Below, one piece after another: positions 24,188 through 34,692 of a stretch of 64,000 nucleotides of DNA (the first letter of the stretch is position 1; each line of letters opens with the position of its first letter). The notes beneath the pieces were generated by a model. It was given only the letters and a program-made list of their open reading frames with translations. It was not told where the DNA came from and did not search any database. This stretch comes from Micropterus salmoides (Eukaryota > Chordata > Actinopteri > Centrarchiformes > Centrarchidae). The stretch spans positions 16,081,000-16,144,999 of the forward strand of contig NW_024040040.1 of assembly GCF_014851395.1 (NCBI RefSeq), in the 5' to 3' direction. Made by a program: the position numbers and the translations under genes.

Positions 24188-24862
24188 CTGGGGGAGACAT
24201 GAGGAGGGAGCCTCAGCAGAGATGCGAAACAATACGTCTTTGTGTGTGTATGTTTTTTTTTCTCTCTCTCAAGGAGGATGTATGTGTGTGGCTGCATGCG
24301 CATTCCCAAGGAGGGGAGCAGGTGGCAATGTGAGATATGAGATAAGGATGCAGTACAAGGAGAGAGACGTTTTAAGCTGAATTAAATTCATATTACAATG
24401 CGACTCCCATTGCCTGGCTATAACTAATGTTGACTGGAGGTTCTTATTATTCACTGCATTTTACTAATTAGGTCTTCTTTCTAACATTCATTCTCAGTAG
24501 CAGCACTGCTGTATAATATTCATGGTACCTTTTTCTATGGCTTTGCCTAAATTTACTGCAATCCTGCTGTGCCAGATTGCCAGAATAAATAAAATGCATA
24601 TCATAAAACCCCTGCAGTATATATCATTTTTAATACAGCAGTTTTACTTCAAGACACAAATTTGACAGGATCTATTCCAAACTCCAATAATCTGTATTCA
24701 TATCACTGAAATACGAGGAAGTTGGAACCATCTCAGATATTAGCATGCCGGAGCTTCATAAGATGGCAAATAGATCTCATTTCACTAAGGTGCTGATGCT
24801 TTGAATAGATTTTGCGGCATGTCACATGTCTTTATTTTATGACACACAAATATATCTATATA

Positions 24863-26348
24863 CACTGCTCAAAAAAATAAAAGGAACACTAAAATAATCC
24901 ATCCTAGATCTGAATGAATGAAATAATCTCATTAAATATTCCTTTCTTTACATAGTTGAATGTGCTGACAACAAAATCACACAAAAATTATCTATGGAAA
25001 TCAAATCTATGAACCCATGGAGGTCTGGATTTGGAGTCACACTCAAAATCAAAGTGGAAAACCACACTACAGGCCGATCCAACTTTGATGTAATGTCCTT
25101 AAAACAAGTGAAAATGAGGCTCAGTAGTGTGTGTGGCCTCCACGTGCCTGTATGACCTCCCTACAATGCCTGGGCATGCTCCTGATGAGGTGGCAGATGG
25201 TCTCCTGAGGGATCTCCTCCCAGACCTGGACTAAAGCATCCGCCAACTCCTGGACGGTCTGTGGTGCAACATGGCGTTGGTGGATGGAGCGAGACATGAT
25301 GTCCCAGATGTACACAATTGGATTCAGGTCTGGGGAACGGGCGGGCCAGTCCATAGCATCAATGCCTTCCTCTTGCAGGAACTGCTGACACACTCCAGCC
25401 ACATGAGGTCTAGCATTGCCTTGCATTAGGAGGAATGGATCTCATCTCGGTACCAAATGGCAGTCAGGCTACCTCTGGCGAGCACATGGAGAGCTGTGCG
25501 GCCCCCCAAAGAAATGCCACCCCACACCATTACTGACCCACCGCCAAACCGGCAAATTGAGGATGTTGCAGGCAGCAGAACCTTCTCCACGGCGTCTCCA
25601 GACTCTGTCACATCTGTCACATGTGCTCAGTGTGAACCTGCTTTCATCGTTCTGCTTTCTGCTTTCAAACGTCCTGCACGGTGTTGGGCTGTAAGCACAA
25701 CCCCCACCTGTGGATGTCGGGCCCTCATACCACCCTCATGGAGTCTGTTTCTGACCGTTTGAACAGACACATGCACATTTGTGGCCTGCTGAAGGTCATT
25801 TTGCAGGGCTCTGGCAGTGCTCCTCCAGCTCTTCCTTGCACAAAGGCGGAGGTAGCGGTCCTGCTGCTGGGTTGTTGCCCTCCTATGGCCTCCTCCACGT
25901 CTCCTGATGTACTGGCCTGTCTCCTGGTAGCGCCTCCATGCTCTGGACACTACGCTGACAGACACAGCAAACCTTCTTGCCACAGCTCGCATTGATGTGC
26001 CATCCTGCATGAGCTTCACTACATGAGCCACTTGTTTGGGTTATAGACTCCGTCTCATGCTACCACTAGAGTGAAAGCACCACCAGCATTCAAAAGTGAC
26101 CAAAACATCAGCCAGGAAGCATAGGAACTGAGAAGTGGTCTGTGGTCACCACCTGCAGAACCAGTCCTTTATTGGGGGTGTCTTGCTAATTGCCTACAAT
26201 TTCCACCTATTGTCTATTCCATTTGCACAACAGCATGTGAAATTGATTGTCAATCAGTGTTGCTTTCTAAGTGGACAATTTGATTTCACAGGAGTGTGAT
26301 TGACTACATTGTGTTGTTTAAGTGGTCCCTTTATTTTTTTGAGCAGTG
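24863..26348 (-). mobile_element. Complete but inactive Tc1/mariner-like transposon
   Basis: The element is 1,486 bp and is bounded by inverted ends of about 27 bp that begin CACTGCTCAAAAAAATAAA, with TA at both borders (24861-24862 and 26349-26350), the target duplication of Tc1/mariner elements. It carries a degraded transposase on the minus strand (about 26031-25121). Length and ends are those of a full-size fish Tc1-like element, so it is a whole insertion, dead because of coding decay rather than truncation. The exact named family was not determined. Confidence 0.93.
25121..26031 (-). pseudogene. Tc1-like transposase pseudogene (DD34E class)
   Basis: Three pieces in different frames are seen on the minus strand: 26031-25627 (paired HTH DNA-binding region with MAHVVKLMQDGTSMRAVARR and an RRRGGG hook), about 25665-25426 (catalytic core with GGGSVMVWGGIS) and 25426-25121 (WPARSPDLNPI and the C-terminus). 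The first catalytic Asp survives in a shifted frame (DESRF). The second is replaced by Gly in QGNARPH, and the acidic residue expected after LNPI is Val (LNPIVYIWD). At least two frameshifts plus loss of two of three catalytic residues make it non-functional. Confidence 0.92.
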
Positions 26349-26649
26349 TATATATAATCTGGGTCCCACTTTCCGCAACATGTTCCGCAATGTGCTCTGG
26401 GGTTTGCACTTGATCACACCTTGCACATCTATATAGGTGACATGCAATGGGAGGTACCAATAATTGACAATTAAACCAGTGTTGTCGCTATAAAGCCATT
26501 GTAATAATGAACAAAAGAGATTATGACCTGATAAATATGTTAGTGGCTAACGAACTGAGATGCTCTTATTTTGAAAAATGTCTCGTGAAACAAGCTGGGT
26601 TGGGGGTTAGAACAAAGGTGCACCGGACAATTAAGGGGAACTGACTTAC

Positions 26650-26769
26650 GGATGGGTAAAGTCTGGAAGGTCTCCGTGTGGCTGAACTCTCCCTGACCCT
26701 TTCCGTTGACAGCCGCCACTCGAACCTCGTACGTCGTGTTGGGCTCCAGTCCTGTCAGCACCACTGTTG
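26650..26769 (-). CDS. ncam2: ncam2 exon: fibronectin III domain 1, second half
   Basis: This 120-nt minus-strand exon has a CTCCAG acceptor and a GTAAGT donor (phase 1 in, phase 1 out). After the split Thr codon it encodes 39 residues: TVVLTGLEPNTTYEVRVAAV, then NGKGQGEFSHTETFQTLPI. This is the E-G-strand part of FN3-1 with the canonical LEPNTTYEVRV tyrosine corner and a sequon (NTT). The acceptor has an unusually long pyrimidine tract built from a CT microsatellite at 26781-26799. Its flanking intron contains a complete Tc1-like element that ends about 300 bp beyond the donor. Confidence 0.97.
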
Positions 26770-26780
26770 CTGGAGAGGGG

Positions 26781-26799
26781 GAGAGAGAGAGAGAGAGAG
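26781..26799 (+). repeat. (GA)n tract forming the FN3-1 acceptor pyrimidine tract
   Basis: On the minus strand this reads (TC)9 leading into CCCCCTCTCCAG, directly before the exon at 26769. It therefore serves as the polypyrimidine tract. Confidence 0.95.
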
Positions 26800-27111
26800 G
26801 ACCAGACTTCATAAAAATATGTGCTGACCATGACTTAGGAAGATAGCAGAGCAAATCACTTAAAAATTAGTTTTTCATGGTTTGGGTCACACAGCAAGCA
26901 CTTTTCTTTTCAGTGGATCAGTTTGAAATATTGCAGCCAGGAAAAGAACAAGACTAAACATCCACAATGTGCTGGTTAGATGAAAGGAGGTGCAGGTGAC
27001 ACACTGTAGTTTGTGAGAACCAGCACACCTCCATGCGGCATCAAGGTTAACAGTGAGTTTTAATATGACATGACTCGTGGCATTGCATGGCGCAAGAGTC
27101 CCAACTACATT

Positions 27112-28350
27112 ATTAAAGCTGCAAGCAGCGTTGGGCGGGCCCTCGCACTTGTAGCGCGTCCAGGTGTGAGCCGGCCGAGTTGCACATTCTGGAGCTCTGC
27201 CGGTGCGGCTGTGAATTTGCTACGCGGTTCCGACGCCACATGAAGGTGCTATATGTCACTTCCTGTGTCCCCTATGTGGAGCTACATAGCACTTACTGCT
27301 ATGAATATAAATCGGTATTGGCGTGTAGATGTCTTCGGGGTGGGAGAGTTATCAAGCACGTAAAGTTTGGCGAAGAGTTGATCTTTGACGCCACGGACAT
27401 GCCCATTGACGAAAACTCGCAAATAGCACAACTTTTCATCTTCAATGCCTTTAGAAGGCACAGCAGAAATTTGAGGTCGGTCGGACTAAATCCCTAGGAG
27501 GAGTTCGTTAAAGTACGAAGTGTGTAAATCATCCAAAATTTGACGTAAAATTCAAAATGGCCGACTTCCTGTTGGTTTTAGGGCATCGCTCCAAGAGGCT
27601 TTTTTTTGCGTCTGGACAAGATACACGTACCACAGAAAATTCGTGCACGTAGGTGAAACGTGCGGCGGGGGCTGCTTCGTTAAAAGTCACTTCCCGTTGC
27701 CAGCAGGTGGCGCTATGACTGTGGGTGAATGTCGGCATGTACATGTGTTCAGGGCGGGACTCTCATCCTACATGTACAGTTTGGTCCAGATGTGAGCATG
27801 TACACTGAAGTTACAACAACTTCCTGTTTCATAGCGAATCATCGACGCCACAGACACGCCCATTGACGAAAACTCGCAAATAGCACTTTTCATCATCAAT
27901 GCCTTTAGAAGGCACAGCAGAAATTTGACGTCGATCCGACTAAATCCCTAGGAGGAGTTCATTAAAGTACGAAGTGTGTAAATCATCCAAAAATTAAGCC
28001 GTAAAATTCAAAATGGCCGACTTCCTGTTGACTTTAGGCTATGGGTTCTTGAGGCTTTTTTGTGCGTCTTGATATGATACATGTCCCCAGAAAATTTCGT
28101 ACATGTAGGTTGAACGTGAACAAGGGGCTAATCTTTTCCAATTTTCTAGGTGGCGCTAGCGAGTCATTTTGCCACGCCCATGTGCAAAACTTGTAGAATA
28201 TGAAATTTTTCACCGGTTCTGACATGTTTGCAAATTTTGGTGAGTTTTCGAGTATGTTTAGGCCATGTCAGTTGAGCCTACTTTGCAGAAAAAAAAATAA
28301 TCCGAGCAAATTCAATAGGGACCTCGCACGGTCGTGCTCGGGCCCTAATT
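27112..28350 (+). repeat. Teleost interspersed repeat with internal duplication
   Basis: The left border reads ATTAAAGCTGCAAGCAGCG and continues to GGGCCCTCGCAC. The right border reads CCTCGCACGGTCGTGCTCGG, then GCCCTAATT, so the ends carry an imperfect inverted GGGCCC...GCAC motif. These ends are familiar from fish genomes. A module at about 27387-27716 is repeated at about 27844-28156, including AACTCGCAAATAGCAC and CCGACTTCCTGTTG. No coding capacity is evident. Confidence 0.8.
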
Positions 28351-28544
28351 AACCTTTTTTTTCGGAGATCTGCTGCATATTTCATTAACAAGTCTTTCAC
28401 ATTTGAACATGTGTTTTCAAGACTGGTTTAGGGAGGAGATGACTTTCATTCCATTACCAAATAACTGAATTGAAGATCTTGCCTTAAATTTGGGCAATTT
28501 GACATATTCCAACATAAAAACAGGTCTAGAAAGAAATGTTTTTC

Positions 28545-29002
28545 CCAGTTTGGTGTGGAAGAACTTGACTGGCCTGACCTCAACCCCCCATCCAACACCT
28601 CTAGGATGAACTGGAAGGACTACGAGCCTGAACTCATCGCCCAACATCAGTGGCCAACCTCATAAAAGCTCTTGTGGATGAATGGGAGCAAACCCCTGCA
28701 CCTGGGTTAAAAAAACACTTCGCAGAAGAGTGGAGGCTGTTAAAGTAGCATATTAAGGGGATTAGCATGTTTCAAAACTAACTTACTTAACTGTTTGCAC
28801 TTTCCATCATTCTTATATTATACAAATATCATCTTTTTGTTGATTAGTTTTGCAAAAATCTTAATAAACAATGCAATAAACAATAAACTTTGACTGAAGA
28901 ATACTGACACCTTAAGTGTCATGGTTTCAGTATGACAGGTTAAACAATCACATATGAATGTAATGTTCAAGTGTCCACACACTTTTGACCATGTTCTGTA
29001 TT
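28545..29002 (+). mobile_element. Tc1-like transposon remnant with 3' terminus
   Basis: The sequence from about 28545 (TTTGGTGTGGAAGAACTTGA) matches the transposase end of the same Tc1 family as 60980-61235, including the ATCGCCCAACATCAGTG and AGAGTGGAGGCTGTTA segments. After about 200 unrelated or diverged bases, a terminus-like GTGTCCACACACTTTTGACC appears at 28971-28990. The left half is missing. Confidence 0.75.
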
Positions 29003-31280
29003 TCAAAGCTATGCTCAATCATATCTAACCAAACCTTTTTTAACATTTTTGGAACATTTATTCTCTCAGTTTAAAAGCTGTAGCTGTATTCCTAAGCAGC
29101 TGCAGAGTAATTATAAATAGTATGAGGAGATTATTAATATGTAAATCCAAGATAGCATTTACAGTGTAAACATTTTGAACCAACAGTAATTTGGTGGCAA
29201 ATAAGAAATGACTGGAGATTTAGAGAAAAAGACCTTCACCTGAAACAATACTAAACAATAAGTTCCACTAAAAGATGCATTCAAAGACTACATGGGATTC
29301 TGAATCACATGAGATCACAGTACATTACCATAAAGAATATTAGAACTATGGTGACAGTGAAAGCAGTGTAATCTGCTGCATTCATATAGCAAACTACATT
29401 GATTATTGAAGAAAACAGATTCTCATTATCAGACCACATTACAGATTCCTATTGAAACTCTACAGTCACCAGAGTCTATTCACGTAACCTTCGCTATTCA
29501 GAGCAGCAGCACAGAGTCGGCAGTCTAATGAGCTTGAGTGAAAGTTGTTGTTTTTGTCAGTCTGCACAAATTAAATACTTGAATGGTAATAGGTGCTTTT
29601 GCAGTTCTTTAGTCCTGGAACTGAAAACAAATTCTGCAATTTGCAGCAGTGCTAGGTTACTTTCCAGGCTATAAGCAGACATTTCAATTTGGGCAAAAGC
29701 ATTCAAATGAAACGAGTCCAGGCATCTCATTATATTGAAGAGTTTATTGTGTAAGGCTTCTCTACTGAGGATAGCTGAAGTGGCTTCTGTGATTATATGA
29801 TTCCACTTACTCACTCACAGTTTTAATATTTTAGTCCTAATCTTGAATAAAGAGCCAACTTAATCAGGCATTACTTATCCAGTTCTGTTCCTGATGTTAC
29901 CTCCCTTTTTGTCTTCATGTGTCTCTCTTTTCCTCTACATGAGCAGTAAATTCTTTGCGTGATACCTGCTGGTTAGTATTCACCTCACTGCATCTCCATA
30001 TTGTAATTGACTCTGAAATGAGGACCTGCTTATCACTCAGCCATTAGTCCTCTGGCTTCCATTTTCCATCCATTCGTCCATCCTTCACCTCATGGTGTAC
30101 TTTCCACCAACCAGCTCAGAAATCAATTTGGAGTCGTAAAGCATAAGAAGAGGAGGAGCGTGCTCTTTCAGCTCAGATGTGGTTCTGGCACTCTCCCCAC
30201 GAGGTGTTCGAGGTTCGTCACGAGTCTAAAGCGTCTCATGGCCGAGGATTTGGAGGGTCACATGACAGATTATGTGATACTGCTTCTGCTCATGCTTGAT
30301 TGGTACCGTTTGATAGGTGGTGGTGTTAGCAAATAGAAACACTGGTAAACACCTGATGGGATGTTAACCTGACACAATGAGGCACGAGCCCGATGGTCTA
30401 GTAGTAAAAGTAGCTGAAAGTTTCGAACCTTGTGACAAAATTATAAATATTCTTTTTTGTATTTCAAAGCAGGATTTTTCATTTACATGTTTTTCTTTAA
30501 CTAGTGTCATTCAAAACAATATACCATTACTCTTATATCAGAAATATATCAGGGTTTTTTTTAAGTTTAAGCCCCTTAACGACAAATAACTATTTTATTT
30601 TACTGCTGACCATTTTTTGAACATTGAGGTGGAGTTACATATATGTTGAAGAATGTTTCCTACATTTTCAGGCTGTTATTGTTTTACATTCAATTCCACA
30701 TGGTCTAAAAAAATCAATTACCAGACTTACACGAGTTGTGTAATCCATTATAGTAAACAAGTTTTTAAATAACAATTTCAGAGGGACTACCTCTTCAGTA
30801 GAAAGTAGTTCCAGTGAAAAGTATTCACAGAGAGGTTTGGGGATAATTTTGAGTAAATTTATAAACTTCAATTATTGTTATATGATGATGTAAATTAACA
30901 TGGAGGATGATTTGGGAAAGTCTTTACTTTTTCCCTAAATGCACATCTCAAGCAAGTGTCACAGCTGAAGCAAGTGCCAAGAGTCTGTTATTTGATTCTT
31001 ATGCCAAACAAAACTGAATGGAAATCAGTGGCTGTCTGGAAAGTTGGAAAAATACATTCACAGATCTGAAACACTGAGTACTTATTGCAAAATAGCCAGC
31101 AGCAATGTAAAGCTTCTATAGTCTGCAATAAATGGTCTAAAACTTGATAATCTCTGACTTATGTTTAAGGGGTACTTAGAAAATTACTTTTGTGTTCAAG
31201 TGGGCTTCACAATAAGAACATGTTGTGCACAATGGGGCCCACATCAACAGCAAACTAATGTTCCTTGTATTTTTTCCACG

Positions 31281-31982
31281 TGTTACACTCACTGCTGGCT
31301 GCCTTAGAGTATATTAATTGTTGTGTTCCTATGAGTGATTCTGACTGTCATGCAAACCCAGCTGTGTGATTCCCTGTCAAGGATTGGTTCCTCTGGAGCT
31401 GAGACCGCCTACTTCCTGGTTGCTGTTCACTGGCGTCTGTAATTGGTGTGGCTGTGATCTGTCCGAACCTACCAATCAGGACTCTGCAATCAATGCCGCT
31501 GGACTATAAATACCTTGTGTGTCCACAGTTCGGGATGACTGTGAGCCAGTAATTAGTTTGCCTTGCTGTTGGTTGCATACACTGTTAGTTTAGAGAGTAT
31601 TTGGTACTTGTTTTTCTTGATATTGTCTGTCTGTTGCCTGTCTGAGTGGCTTCAGTAAGTAGTATGAATTACTGTAAATCACATATTGTGATATAGTGCA
31701 CCAAGCGTTGGGCACTCTTTTGTTTGAGCATTTTAAGTTGCAGAATAACTGCTCGTTTGTTTACCTCCTTTTGAGCCGAGTAACTGTCTTTGGACAAGAT
31801 CCACTTTTGTTTCGTTTTGTGTACTTGTCGGCGCCTGTATAGCCTCTTCTTGTTGTATTTTCTTGTGCGAGCACAGTAATTAAACCCTTGACTTTAACCG
31901 GAATATTTCAGTTGTCTGATTCCACCTCATTTCAATCCCAATCACTTGTTGCTGCCCTGCCTTAACAAGCTGGGTCATAACA
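31281..31982 (+). mobile_element. Solo-LTR-like unit
   Basis: The 702-bp segment begins TGTTA and ends TAACA (TG...CA with short inverted ends). It is flanked by the 4-bp duplication CACG (31277-31280 and 31983-31986). Inside, a TATAAATA box at about 31506 and an ATTAAA polyadenylation signal at about 31880 lie in the order expected for U3-R-U5 on the plus strand. No internal retroelement genes or second LTR were seen. The family is unknown. It lies in the intron and ends 94 bp from the donor of the FN3-1 exon, antisense to ncam2. Confidence 0.62.
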
Positions 31983-32076
31983 CACGCATGAGCGTGTATT
32001 ACAGTATAACAGAATAGGTTTGAAAAAACCTTGCTTCCACCGTTAAGGTTATTAAATGAATATAAACAGCACTCAC

Positions 32077-32250
32077 TCTGGACACTGTGTGACTTGACGT
32101 CCCTCCAGTCCTGAGAGCCGATCTCCTTGTACTGGACCAGGTAGTAGCTAATGGGCACGCCACCATGCGAGTCGGGCTTCATGAAGGTGACGGTCGCCAA
32201 GCGCTGGGAAACCGCTGAGAGACGCACCGAGTATGGATTTGATGGTACAT
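32077..32250 (-). CDS. ncam2: ncam2 exon: fibronectin III domain 1, first half
   Basis: This 174-nt minus-strand exon has a TTTCAG acceptor and a GTGAGT donor (phase 1 in, phase 1 out). After the split Asp codon it encodes 57 residues from VPSNPYSVRLSAVSQ to VKSHSVQ. The MKPDSHGGVPISYYLVQYKE segment is the B-C-strand region of FN3-1 and is diagnostic of NCAM2 against NCAM1. The usual FN3 tryptophan is seen in SQDWRD. The FN3 pair lies next to the membrane and, in the family, takes part in signalling contacts such as FGF receptor binding. That role is family knowledge and is not shown by this sequence. A solo-LTR-like unit ends 94 bp from the donor. Confidence 0.96.
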
Positions 32251-33212
32251 CTGAAAGGGCAAAAAAAAAAATGACACGGGTCAAACACACACAGCTTTTG
32301 AATTATTTAAAAGCTGGTAGGTCTCGACTGAACCACTTCCTCGTTTCACATATTCCACCAACTTTTATGAATGAAAGCAACAGAGCACGGGGGATTGTAA
32401 AAATTAAGGTGAATGTAAGAATCTGACTGTTTATTTTCCTTCATATTGTGTGCTACGAGAGAAAAATGAACCCAACCTCAAGTTCATTACTCATAAACGC
32501 ACTCATTATTGAAACAGCCAACAGCTCTGGCAAGCATTTTACGAACTCCAGTTGTTTGGAAATAAATATATATATTTTTTATTTGTCTATTATTTAAAGC
32601 AAAGGACTTTCAAAAGTGTCAATTATATATTGCATGCATACATATGCTTGTGCACACAACTTTATATCCATTTATCTGTGCATGAATAGCTTAATTCATT
32701 GAGGTCACTACAGCAAAACTTAATTTTCACTGTTGATTTAAAACCCCTTCTGTTTTGCTTTCGAGACTGACTGTACAACAAAGGAAGATAGATGAGGCTG
32801 TGTGAAAGTCTCATTAATTACTCTTAATTTCCTTTCCATTTATTGTCATGCAATAACTACTGTCCTTTCACACAAACCAGTGAACTACTGAATATATTTT
32901 AATATCATAGTATGATCTAAAATAGTTTGCTACTGTGAGAGAAAAAAAATGCATACATATGCACTGGCAGTTGCGCAATAATAATAACCATAATGCCACT
33001 AAATGCATTTTCTAACTGGGAATTAAGCTGCTTTTAATGCTTACCGTGGCTTCCACCTATTACATCACTATCATTCCCATAATCAAACCAGAGATAGACA
33101 TTATTGCTATAATAACTGTAAGCCTTGAAAGCAATTTAAAATAATTTACTTCCGTTTCGGGTAAGATGGTAAATCACTTTTTTTAGCTGTGAATCAACCT
33201 ATTTGCTCTTTT

Positions 33213-33235
33213 TGTGTGTGTGTGTGTGTGTGTGT
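33213..33235 (+). repeat. (TG)n microsatellite
   Basis: About eleven TG units, which read as CA in the ncam2 transcript. Confidence 0.97.
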
Positions 33236-33414
33236 ATCACAACAAGTATACTTGTACTCAAAGCCATTTCTAGTGGTTATTACTCAAGGTTTAGCTTTGA
33301 AGACTCTGTGAAGAAGTGATGAGTTCCTGCAGCTTCCACCGGAGATTATCTCTCCTCTGAATCTCCATTACTGACTCAAACTTTAACAACTGTATGAACA
33401 TGTGTTTGTGTTCG

Positions 33415-33416
<2 letters not shown>

Positions 33417-33452
<36 letters not shown>
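33417..33452 (+). repeat. (TG)18 microsatellite
   Basis: Eighteen TG units, followed by TTGTGTG. It is the longest dinucleotide tract of the window and reads as CA in the transcript. Confidence 0.98.
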
Positions 33453-33456
<4 letters not shown>

Positions 33457-33924
33457 TGTGCAGAATCGTAAGTGTCAGAACAACTTCCAAAACCCATTGT
33501 TTCCTGCAAGAGTACATATTAGGTCAGCTTTTTGCTCACTACTTTTCTCCTTAGCCAGAGCAATTCAATCTGCACTAAAGATAATTGGACTGCACTATTG
33601 TGTATTAGCCTGCGCTACCGTAAATTAGGGGGTACTTCAGTAAATAGCGAGGGGTATGGTAAATCAGCTGGCACTATTTGAGATTAGGCTAGGCTGCATA
33701 GAGGTTGGGAGTTGTAGTGGAATTTATCTTCCTGAGAATTGCAAATAAGGCTATTACCATTAGTAGAGAGGTAGAGGGTTACAAAGCAGTTGAACAGTCA
33801 GAGTTAGAGTAATTCAAAAGGTGTGGGATCCCTGACTCCACGCATTCTGGACATGTAATGAAGTCACCAATTGCATTAGCTCAGGTAGAGGGGCCACACA
33901 ATAGTGGCAATTCTGCACACTCAC

Positions 33925-34021
33925 CTGCCTGGGCCAGAATAAACTCCTGGTATCGAACTCCAATGTTGTTCCTGGCTGTGCAGTTGTAGCGGCCAAAGTC
34001 TCTGTCGGACATAGGAGTTAC
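33925..34021 (-). CDS. ncam2: ncam2 exon: Ig5 domain, second half
   Basis: This is the shortest exon of the set (97 nt), minus strand, with a TTCCAG acceptor and a GTGAGT donor (phase 0 in, phase 1 out). It encodes 32 residues: VTPMSDRDFGRYNCTARNNI, then GVRYQEFILAQA. It supplies the F-strand cysteine of Ig5 within the sequon NCT. The upstream intron is only 483 bp. The last base starts the Asp codon that opens the first fibronectin type III domain, so the Ig-to-FN3 linker spans this splice junction, as in other NCAM genes. Confidence 0.96.
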
Positions 34022-34504
34022 CTGGAAGAGCGAAAAAAAACTTGACTTGGACTCTAGCTCAGAGACTTGTGAGCATCTGACTGACCCATGTATCATTTTG
34101 ATTAGATGAAAGTTAGGTTATTCTGTTATCAATTAATCTGTGATTATTTGTCTAGCTTACAAATAAACTAAAATAGCTGCCCAAATGATATCTTCAAATT
34201 TCTTGTTTTGTCCAACTAACACTCCAAAAGATATTCTCTGATGTAAACAGAGAAAGAACCACATTTATAAAGCTGCAACCATGTTGAATGATGAATGTTT
34301 GGCATTTTCACTCAAACCACATAAATGACTTCAAGGATTAATTGAATATCTAAATTATTTTAATTGTCAATTGACTCATTGATTCATCTACTAATCAGCA
34401 ATATGTTTGATGCTACTTTACAGAGCAATGGTAAGTAATGTGTGAACTTTCTCAGGGTCTGTAATTACTAGTTAATTGACCAAAGACACTGGACTTGTAC
34501 CCAC
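34022..34504 (-). other. ncam2 intron between the two Ig5 exons (483 bp)
   Basis: This is the shortest intron of the window. It is AT-rich, with a pyrimidine tract immediately before the 34021 acceptor (on the minus strand). No repeat or other signal was seen. Confidence 0.9.
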
Positions 34505-34692
34505 CTCCAGCACAGACTTGCCCTCAGCGCTGTGTACCCGCGTGTTGGCAGTTCCCTCTGCGGAGATGGTGAAGCGCTCTCTCCTCCACAACATGGTGGC
34601 GGGAGGGTTGGACATCACATCACAGCTTATGTTCACTGGGTTCCCCTCCCACGAGTAAAAGATGGTGTGGTTGGTCAGAAACTTTGGTATAT
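34505..34692 (-). CDS. ncam2: ncam2 exon: Ig5 domain, first half
   Basis: This 188-nt minus-strand exon has a GACAG acceptor and a GTGGGT donor (phase 1 in, phase 0 out). After completing the Tyr codon it encodes 62 residues from IPKFLTNHTIFYSWEG to EGKSVLE. It contains the B-strand cysteine (NISCDVMSNPP), the core tryptophan (MLWRRE) and two N-glycosylation sequons (NHT and NIS). The YSWEGNPVNISCDV stretch is nearly identical to other vertebrate NCAM2 proteins and is a strong family marker. In NCAM1 the Ig5 domain is the one carrying polysialylated N-glycans. Whether this NCAM2 is polysialylated cannot be told from sequence. Confidence 0.97.

Larger units (their letters stand above)
24188..26649 (-). 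other. ncam2 intron between FN3-1 and FN3-2 (2,462 bp)
   Basis: More than half of this intron is one complete Tc1-like transposon (24863-26348). The rest (24188-24860 and 26351-26649) shows nothing recognisable. Confidence 0.9.
26770..32076 (-). other. ncam2 intron between the two FN3-1 exons (5,307 bp)
   Basis: It contains a CT tract at the acceptor (26781-26799), a 1.2-kb dispersed repeat with internal duplication (27112-28350), a Tc1 3' remnant (28545-29002) and a solo-LTR-like unit (31281-31982). The segment 29003-31280 shows no gene. A weak tRNA-like stretch near 30395-30430 is discussed among the rejected items. Confidence 0.85.
32251..33924 (-). other. ncam2 intron between Ig5 and FN3-1 (1,674 bp)
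   Basis: It contains two TG dinucleotide tracts (33213-33235 and 33417-33452), which read as CA repeats in the transcript. Nothing else was recognised. Confidence 0.85.

Noticed and set aside
30395..30430. tRNA-like A and B boxes (TGGTCTAGTAG ... TTTCGAACC)
   Set aside because: The spacing and flanking bases do not form a cloverleaf. It may be a decayed SINE head, but the body is not recognisable.
33300..33500. Poly-His/Thr frame across the TG repeat
   Set aside because: This is an artefact of translating a dinucleotide repeat.
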